From the NCBI GenBank assembly GCA_030704615.1, contig CM060732.1, positions 57,023,053-57,087,052 of the forward strand: a stretch of DNA of 64,000 nucleotides. Direction: 5' to 3'. This stretch comes from Takakia lepidozioides (Eukaryota; Streptophyta; Takakiopsida; Takakiales; Takakiaceae). The notes under the pieces were generated by a model. That model saw nothing but the letters and a program-made list of their open reading frames with translations, did not search any database and was not told the origin of the DNA. Below, one piece after another: positions 56,492 through 64,000 of the stretch. The stretch's first letter is position 1. Every line of letters starts with the position of its first letter. Position numbers and translations under genes: made by a program.

Positions 56492-59400
56492 CTATATCCA
56501 AATAATCTTCCCCTTCACTACCCACATCTGCAATTGCCTTGCGGTAATTACCAACCCTGGAATGTCTTCCTCATTAAAGGTAACTGCTCCTTCCAAAGAG
56601 ACTGGTTCGGCCGTATCTGGTAGATTTCGTGGTTCCCTCAGACCCTCGTGGTCGGCATTCTCCCCTAGGTCCAGATCATGGACGTCGGCCACGACTCGTT
56701 TGGCCCGGGGGTCCTTGTGAAGAACCACCTTCCATCCCGGCGCATGGGTGTCATCTGAAAAGAAAACTTGCTCAACTTGCGATGGGAAGATGAATGGCTC
56801 TTCATCTTGTGGTAGCATTTTTCTGAAATCAGCAAGGAGGAACCCGTACTCATCCCGTTTCATGGTGGCATTCTCTCCTACCATTGGCTTTTACCCAAGA
56901 ACAACGGAATAGAATTGGCTTCACAAGACCATAGTCTAGTTTAAGGATCTCTTTGATCACTCCTACATATTGCACATGGCATGAAATTGGATTCGATCTC
57001 GTGCACAGCTCCTACTCTCTTGTTCAAAAAATGATGCCACTCCGCTGTCATAAGTCACCAGGAGGCTGGTGTTGGCATCGTCCACTCTATAGTGATTGCC
57101 ATATGCTTTCATTGACCGGTACGAAGTGGCAATCAGCCCTGGGGGGAATGACAGACTCACCATGCCCTCATCTGGGTCCTCGTTCTCTGATGCGTACACT
57201 GCAATTGCAGATCTGACCCACACTGTAAAGGGCTGCAGCTCCTCCATTGTTGTGGGGTACTCCACCGGGGATCTGCGCCTACCGCCCCTCCGCCATGCTT
57301 TTGCAAATGCACTCCGTTCCGTTTTCAGGCGGACCTTCTCCGCTGCGTACTTTCTGGCAGAAACCAAATAGAAGCTGCAACTCAGTCCCCCTGACCAACA
57401 CCGTGCTGTACATGCATGCCACATGCAGAGTGTGTCCTTTCAAGCACACTGTAGTGATGCAGCCTACTTCATAATCACTTGCAAGCAACAACCAAGATCT
57501 ACGAAACACCCTCTGTAGTCGTCTGAAGCACCCTGTTAGTACACGATCCCACTCCCATAGTGGCCGGAATGACTTGTGACAATATATATGTAATTCCAGC
57601 ATACAAAGACCATTAAGAATAGCACAGGAGGGATGTAAGTTGGCACCCACTGTCTCCATGGTGTCATGGTTGTTGTGTTGTTCAGCACATAATCATGTGC
57701 CACATCCCGAAGGCGCGGGCTCATGGCACGCTTTGTTCCACCACCTTCTAGGACCTCGCCTACAACTCCTTCTTCCTCGTTCTCGTCCCACACCCGTCGT
57801 TGTATTGCATCAAATGAAGACATATACTCTGTCATGAAGCCCAGGGCTTCGTCGCGGATGTAGCCCTCCGCCATACTCCCCTCTGGCCGTGCCATTGCGT
57901 ACATACCCCTTCAGATCCTTCATGTACCTCTCCATGGGGTACATCCACCGGCTGGCTACGGGCCCACACACATGCAACTCCTCTACAAGATGCACTAGCA
58001 AGTGCGTCATGACGTCAAAGAATGATGGAGGGAATTCTTTCTCCAGCAAACATAGGGTCATAGCCACATCCTCATGCAACGATGTAATGTCCCTCGGATC
58101 CCACACCTTCGCACAAATCTTCCTAAACACTCGACTTACACGCATTATGGCTGTTCGAGGACCTGGCGCCATCGTACCCCGAATGCACACTGGCAAAATC
58201 TGTTGCATCATCACGTGTAGATCATGTGACTTCATCCCCGACCATTTCTTGTTTATGGCATGCTTTTGGAAAGCACCCGAGAATCCGGTTGGCACTTTCA
58301 TGGCTCCCAATGTCTTCAAAAAAATCCTCTTGCTCTGATTTGGTCAGGACGTATGATGCTGCTGGCATGAGCACTTTGCCTGGTCTATTTGGATCAGGCC
58401 TTAGCAACAGATGTGACCGTATCCCTTCAATCTCCATGTCCTTTCGTACGTTTATCGTATCCTTCTCCCCAAAGATAGTCTTCAGAATGTTCTCGCAGAA
58501 GTTCTTCTCACAATGCATGGGGTCCAGGAGGTACCGCTGCAAGAGGTTCTGAAATGCCAAATGTCCTCCCATGAGACCAAGTTCTATGGGCAAAAAAAGT
58601 AGAATATGTGGCAGAAGTTGTCCATGTTACTACTGCATAGTAGTTACACTGACTTAGGAGACGTGGAAGGACTCCTGACAGTAAAGGTAATTCCAGGAAG
58701 CACAATGTGAAAGAAAGTGAGTGAATGGGGGGGGGGGATTCATGCACCTTCCAGTATGGCAAATCCCAAAGGATTGTCCGGCGCTTCACCCCGTGCTCCA
58801 TGGCTGGATCCGCACTACTTCCGTCTCTCCCTCCAATCTCCATGAACGCCTCTTTCTCCTTTGCAAATTGCAATGTCTCCTCCGGTGTCACAGCATTTGG
58901 TGCCATTCTCTTTTCAACACATCCATTGAAGTGCCTTCCTGCTCGTCGGTAGGGGTGGTTTCTTGCAAGGTAACGTCGATGCCCCATGTATATTGTCTTC
59001 CCTAGTGGCTTTGAGTGCCGTGAATCCACATAGGGCCCACAAATGGGGCACCCTTTGTAGCCCTTCGTTGCAACCGCAACAAGGCCATATGCGGGGAAAT
59101 CGTGGATTGACCACATGAGTATGGCACGGAGGGTGAAACTCCGTTGCCCTACTGGTTTCAAAATGTCGTAAGCTTCAACTCCAATCCATAGTTCCTGTAG
59201 CTCTTCAATCAATGGTTGCAAATACACATCTATGTTTGCATTTGTCACGGACTCCTTGCCTGGAATCAAGAGAGACAACATGACAAAGAATTTCTTTGTT
59301 GTCAACCATGGTGGCAGGTTTGTATGCCACCAACTGCACGGGCCATGTGGACCATGTGCAACTCTTTGATCCGTATGGGTTTACTCCATCCGTAGATACA

Positions 59401-60365
59401 GCCAATCGCACATTGCGTGGGTCCTCGGCAAAATCGGGCCAAGTTGCATCTATATGCTTCCATGCAAGGGAATCTGGGACATGCCTTACCAAACCATCGT
59501 TTGAGGCATTCCTGGAATGCCAAGTCATGAGCTCACTAATGGTCTTGCATTTGTACATTCGTAATAGACGGGGGATAAGGGGAAAGTGCCTCAACACCTT
59601 GGCTGGCTGTTGTAACCTGCCCCATCATGGTATCGGGCTGCACCGCATTTGGGGCACTCCATAGCATCCTTGTACTCTCTTCTGAAAAGTACATGTCCTT
59701 TTGGACATGCATGTTTTCACGTAGTTGAGGCCGAGCTTCCCAATCATTTGGTTGGCCATGTGACAGCTTTTTGGCATTTCATTTGGTTGTGGAAGCAAGT
59801 TCAGCCGAAGCAAAGAGAACAACTCGTCCACAAAATGGTCTGAGACACCGTGGGTTGTGCACAGGTTCATCAACAGCATGGTGGCAGCAAGCTTTGTGGA
59901 TTTGCATCCCTCGTACAGTGGCACACATGCTTCTTCTAGTGTCATGTGTGCAGAATTCAATTCTCCATCTCCCTCCTTCCACGCCTTCCCCCACGTGAAT
60001 GCCTTCATTTTCCTGCGTCATCACCATCCCCAGTTGTCGCAGCGCCGTCCCCCTCTTCAGCATCGTCCATGATGTGGAATGCTTCCTGCAACATTCGAGT
60101 AATCTCCACCCCTCCGTCCATGCCTGGTTCATGTCCTGCGCCCATGACATAGTCCTCGTCTGGCCTGTCTGTATGGCTCCCTCGGGGGTGTGCATTGTCC
60201 AATTGTGCCCACTGTCTGCAGGCAACGTTCACATGGGCATGGCATCCTTGAAAGCCCAAGGGCTCGGGCACGTGCCACTTCTCTTTCCCACAACCTGTCA
60301 TCTCGGGTGTTCTGTCTACAGGGGTGATTAATTGGAAGTCCTCCGCATGGGCGAGGGGAACTCAT
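56492..60365 (-). mobile_element. CACTA (En/Spm) transposon, TNP2-type transposase
   Basis: On the minus strand: an N-terminal cysteine-rich segment (MPCPCERC, about 60,240), then the tnp2 domain with MTWHSRNASNDGLVRHVPDS, DPRNVRLAVSTDGVNPYG, a frameshift, KKFFVMLSLLIPG, IDVYLQPLIEELQELW and TKGYKGCPICG. After an intron (about 58,745-58,592) come YLLDPMHCEKNFCENILKTI, GMKSHDLHVMMQQILPV and HLLVHLVEELHVCGPVASRW. The C-terminal region holds SQVEQVFFSDD and WKVVLHKDPRAKRVV. This is the full domain order of CACTA TNP2 proteins, which cut and join the element ends. At least one frameshift (about 59,300) and several exon borders remain unresolved. The CACTA ends themselves were not found. Confidence 0.93.
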
Positions 60366-61980
60366 TTTTGGAGTTCAATGCTGTTTGTGCACGCCGTTGC
60401 AGGGGCCGGATTCTCCTTTGCAGAGATTCCTCAATTTGGCTCTGCCACTCCCATTTCACTACCGTCAATTCCCTCCTCCTGCAATCTCAATTTGAAAGGT
60501 TCAGCCGCACATCCTTTGGCAGAGAAGACAGTTGACATTTTATACCAACCGGTAGATTCCACAACATGATGAAAAGTTACACTCAACAGCAAACCATTTA
60601 AAAGCCATCACGATGCTTCCCATCATAACTAGAATCTTTTCAACAAGACTGAGAGAAATGACCAAAATCGACTCAAACAACGACATCCTGGAAAAACCTG
60701 TCTCTACAGTTCGTGTGTGTGTGAGGAATCGGAGGACGTACGTGGAATTTCAATTTTCACGATTGACGACGTTGTGATCTTGGGCATATGGTTGAATGTG
60801 TATGAAATGTGTGCATTGAAGTGTGAACAACCTGACTACAAGGCCAGAACCTGCGCCACTTGTCTTAGGCCATCTCCAAATCACGTTTCGGCGGACAATC
60901 CCGTTCCGTTGCCGTGAAATTGCACCGTGGCGGGAAGGGAGTCCATTTGTGTGGCTCTATCACCATGGCGGGAAGGGGAGCATGTTAAAAATGGAGCATC
61001 GCCCTGCCACTTCACTCATTTGCTGTTTGCAGCTTCTTCCACCATCTTTCTTACTTAATTCTGATTCTTGCAATGCTGCCCTTGAGACGGCAACTGCAAG
61101 TGACCGGATCCTTTGATCGTCGCATTCAAAGACACTTACGTGTAGCAGATCGCAGACCCCCAAATGCCTGGAGAGAAAGCCAGAGGGCAGTCAATGCATG
61201 CACGGTTGTTTTGCACTGGTTGGGACGGAGTGGGGTGCAGAGGAGGCGTGTTGTGCCCGAGTTCGCATGCCTAGCATCCTGCAGCCGGCGGCTTTTGCAC
61301 GTTGGGCAGCAGTACCCTCTGCTGTATGATTACCATTTGTGGTACAGACTCACCGGCCTCCCCTGTCCACTTGGGTCTTGGGACACGACTTATGGAGTAT
61401 GTAGACAGAGTTGCATGTCGCGCAGGTACACCAAAATCTCCCATGTAACATAAACCCATTTCTCATTCATGCTTGCATGTGATCCACGGGGTAATTTCCA
61501 TGTTCTCCCAGCTGATGTGGGTTCGCAAATTCTCGGTGTGTAGGTGTGTGTGTGAGGACCTCAATGGCATGGTGCGATGGGTGTCGAATGGACCCTTCTC
61601 TGCGATGGAGAACCACTACAGTTGAGTTTGTTTTTGCTGAATCATTTGGCAGAGCACTGTGTTCACTTCTCACACATCATGCGCATTTTCTCCAAGAATG
61701 CATGTAAAGCGGAGCCATACACGGCATCATTGCAGTGTGTTTCCTTCGCCTAATTTTGAACGAAAAAAAGTTAACGGATCCATGTCAGTTGTGTGAATCA
61801 CTACATCTAGTTGTCTGGAGGATTGTAAGTGGTTTAGGGTTTAACGTCTCAAAGTCGAAAAGGCCATAGTGTCGGATGCACGACACGTGTTCATATTTGA
61901 AATCAACAACGGCCGGATCTTCACTACAGATCGGGGGGGTGTGTGATCACACTCCCCTCCTTGTCCTTCTTTCCTCCTTT
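60366..61980. other. 5' side of the CACTA transposase, no gene recognised
   Basis: The promoter and first exons of the transposase (minus strand) should lie here. Frames of 60-126 codons exist, for example 61,073-61,453 (+), with no domain. Confidence 0.45.
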
Positions 61981-62038
61981 GCATGTCTTGGTCTTCCTCG
62001 CTCGTCTTTGTTGGTCATGGTCTATGTCCTCGCTCGTC

Positions 62039-62357
62039 TTCATCTTTGTCATGGTCTATGTCCACGCCTAGTAAGAAGCGCTCGACCGCCGAGGCAGCAT
62101 CACCTCCTCCCACTTCTGCACATTCCAGCCCCGCGGTGCGAAGGAGCCCCCGCCTGGCTCGACTGAATCCGGTACAGATGGCGTCGGTGCGAGAGGGAAG
62201 GCAGAGCGGTGGGCGGTCTTCGAGTTCGGATTTTGACACAAGCGAGTATAGCATGGGCGACGACGATGAGGTGGAGGACAGTTCGGAGGAAATTGCACCT
62301 CCATCTGCAGAGTCTCTCCAAAAGGTGCGCAAACGGCACAAAACCGCTGCGCATGAG
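62039..62357 (+). CDS. First-exon-like ORF with basic/acidic nuclear-protein features
   Basis: From an ATG at 62,058 it reads STPSKKRSTAEAASPPP, RRSPRLARLNP, a Ser/Glu/Asp-rich stretch and KVRKRHKTAAHE, ending at a good donor (GAG|GTGAGT). It has the look of a nuclear protein N-terminus. It is divergent to the TNP2 gene and might be the second CACTA gene (TNP1-like) or a host gene. The next exon is missing because a LINE follows. Confidence 0.4.
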
Positions 62358-62439
62358 GTGAGTTCTACCCCTACTTGTGTTCTTGTTTTCTGGGCGTTGA
62401 GTTCTCCTGAAACTGAAACTGGGATGCACATATCCACAA

Positions 62440-63545
62440 AGTTGTTCAAACGGATCTCGTAGTATACAGGGCAGTAGAAGAAGAAGTGTTCTTCAGTTTC
62501 AATTTCCTTGCTGCCCTATGCAAGCTGGACATAGGCGGTCCTCCCGTTGCAGGTTTTCCCATCTGCCAGTCTATCCGTAGGTTGTGGGAACCCACCCTGA
62601 ACCGCCCCAATGCCCTCAAGAGGGAAGGAGGTAAGGGTGCTGAAAGGTAATTTGGTCTGAAGATTCTATCATCGCGGAGCACCAAGAATGTCTCTCGATA
62701 GAAGTGGAGCTTTGTTGTGAGATTGGGTAGCATCCAAGTTCTCTTGACATGTAATTCCATAAGCTCTCTCCGAATGAGTCTGTTGCGGTCATGTCTGGAT
62801 GTGATGTCCACCTCATGTGGGTTCATTGGTAATAGGAAAGCAGTAGAAAGTCCGTTACGTTTCAATAAACTGTCCACTCGAGCATACCAGGAGTTCCCGA
62901 AACCTGCAGCTTTGAGCCTCATAGATGTTGTGAGGGCCCTTGCCACTAGCCCTTTGGGTGGAAGGGCCTGCAATCTATGGAGAAAGATTGTAAGCCTGAA
63001 CTGTGCCTCGGATTGCAATGGTACACATGCGAACTCTGCACCTAGGATCTGAGATGGAGTTGTGCTCCTGGCGCCAAGCATTGCTTGGAGAAAAGATGAC
63101 TGTAATGGTTCCAAATTCTTTTCCCACCAGGAGACAGGGACACCAGGTGCCCAGAACTCACAACCATTGATGGTAGCAGGGCTGACGACGGTGTCAAACA
63201 ACCACTTTTTGGTCGGGGGATGCCGCAGATGTATTTGCTTGCATTTGGCGTGAAGGCGGACGGAGGCCGCCTTACCTTTAGTCAATCTGTCCAAGGCAGT
63301 GGCTGCAAAGTGAAACTTGGGGGAGTGGATAACCAGACCTAGGTACCGGTATGATTTGACAATCTCAATTTCCTGCTGGTTGAAGATGAATCTACGATCA
63401 GCCTGGCCATTGAAGACCATGATCTTGGTCTTGCTAAGATTGACTTGCATCCCATAGTCTTTGCAGAACTGTTCCAAAATTTTGATATGGCGTTAGAAAG
63501 ACCGGGGATTGTGCCAAAAGGGCAACATCATCAGCGTAGAGGAGA
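62440..63545 (-). mobile_element. LINE reverse transcriptase, C-terminal part (family A)
   Basis: On the minus strand the RT catalytic motif is LLYADDVALLAQS (about 63,540), followed by LEQFCKDYGMQVNLSKTKI and the thumb region FNQQEIEIVKSYRYLGLVIH, and a long C-terminal domain. A frameshift near 62,530 separates it from a zinc-binding tail (CPAC ... IETEEHFFFYCPVYY). The YADD motif and C-terminal zinc finger are typical of LINEs. It is 5'-truncated just upstream of YADD and inserted next to the exon at 62,039-62,357. Confidence 0.9.
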
Positions 63546-63880
63546 TCTGATTGGGCAAAATGAAGTTAGGCAGAAAACATCCCTGAACATGTTTTCAATT
63601 TGTGTCATGGGGGAGGACATCGTGGAAAAACCTTCAGGTCTACCACTGTGTGCAGAGGGACTAGTTTTTAGGTCAAGGAAATGTTGCTTTGTCACGTCAT
63701 TGCACCTGCGTTGGAGTACGCATTTGCTATATGCGTTGATAACTCCAACGAGGCTAGGTCTGCAATATCCTTTCAATTGAATTGTGTCTGCACCTGTGTT
63801 TACCAACATTGAGAGTCTTTAGGCCTTTTGGGGCTCCGTTGCTGGGCTCCGCCATACAGCCATTTGCTGATTGTGTGAAT
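63535..63880 (+). repeat. LINE family B fragment
   Basis: NEVRQKTSLNMFSICVMGEDI matches the minus-strand LINE at 24,030-24,100. The part around 63,790-63,850 (TNIESL) matches 23,750-23,830. It abuts the family A LINE head to head at about 63,540. Confidence 0.6.
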
Positions 63881-64000
63881 AGATGTCCACTATATGTGCA
63901 AAACCCGGATGGATGTTCTGTTTCCTGGTAAGTTTCATGTGGTACTGATGTGAACCCGCCCACATTCTGTTTCTTCACCAATGAATGGGCTTACATGTTA

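Overview
This is a stretch of a repeat-rich plant nuclear genome. Spliceosomal introns, a plant-type galactan synthase gene, Ty3/gypsy elements, a TNP2-type CACTA transposon and LINE/SINE remnants place it in the land-plant/charophyte lineage. Two host genes about 3.7 kb apart have ciliary homologues (LRRC46-like and WDR92/DNAAF10), so the organism should make motile sperm. That points to a fern, lycophyte, bryophyte or cycad/Ginkgo-type plant rather than a flowering plant or conifer. A fern-like genome fits best, but the species cannot be read from the sequence.

Layout. 1-6.8 kb: an LTR-like fragment, one unrecognised ORF and short repeats. 6.8-15.1 kb: a broken Ty3/gypsy element with a dUTPase-like domain between protease and reverse transcriptase. 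15.1-16.2 kb: duplicated flank and two SINE-like copies. 16.6-31.2 kb: the host gene island, holding GALS-like galactan synthase (+), an unrecognised ORF with an internal in-frame duplication (+), SmD1 (-), a LINE remnant (-), LRRC46-like (+) and WDR92 (+). 31.3-32.5 kb: the 3' part of a LINE (-). 33.7-53.4 kb: a three-layer nest of LTR elements. 53.4-56.5 kb: mixed fragments. 56.5-60.4 kb: a CACTA TNP2 transposase (-). 62-64 kb: a gene-start-like exon and two LINE fragments in opposite orientations.

The most remarkable object is the middle layer of the nest, 34,955-52,715. It is a Ty3/gypsy element in the order gag, protease, C5 cytosine DNA methyltransferase (canonical DNMT order, DNMT3-like), reverse transcriptase, RNase H, integrase, PHD finger. 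Its terminal repeats are not ordinary LTRs. They are arranged A1 - internal - B1 - GC - A2 - B2, a split-direct-repeat layout like that of Ngaro-type tyrosine-recombinase elements, yet this element encodes a retroviral-type integrase and is flanked by a short target duplication. An older, antisense copy of the same family, into which it inserted, shows the same B1-GC-A2-B2 end. A Ty3/gypsy chromovirus has inserted in its A1 repeat, and about 1 kb of its integrase/PHD region is inverted. All copies here carry stops or frameshifts and look inactive.

DNMT-bearing retrotransposons have been reported in dinoflagellates and charophyte algae. The combination of DNMT, PHD finger and split terminal repeats in one Ty3/gypsy family is what deserves follow-up.
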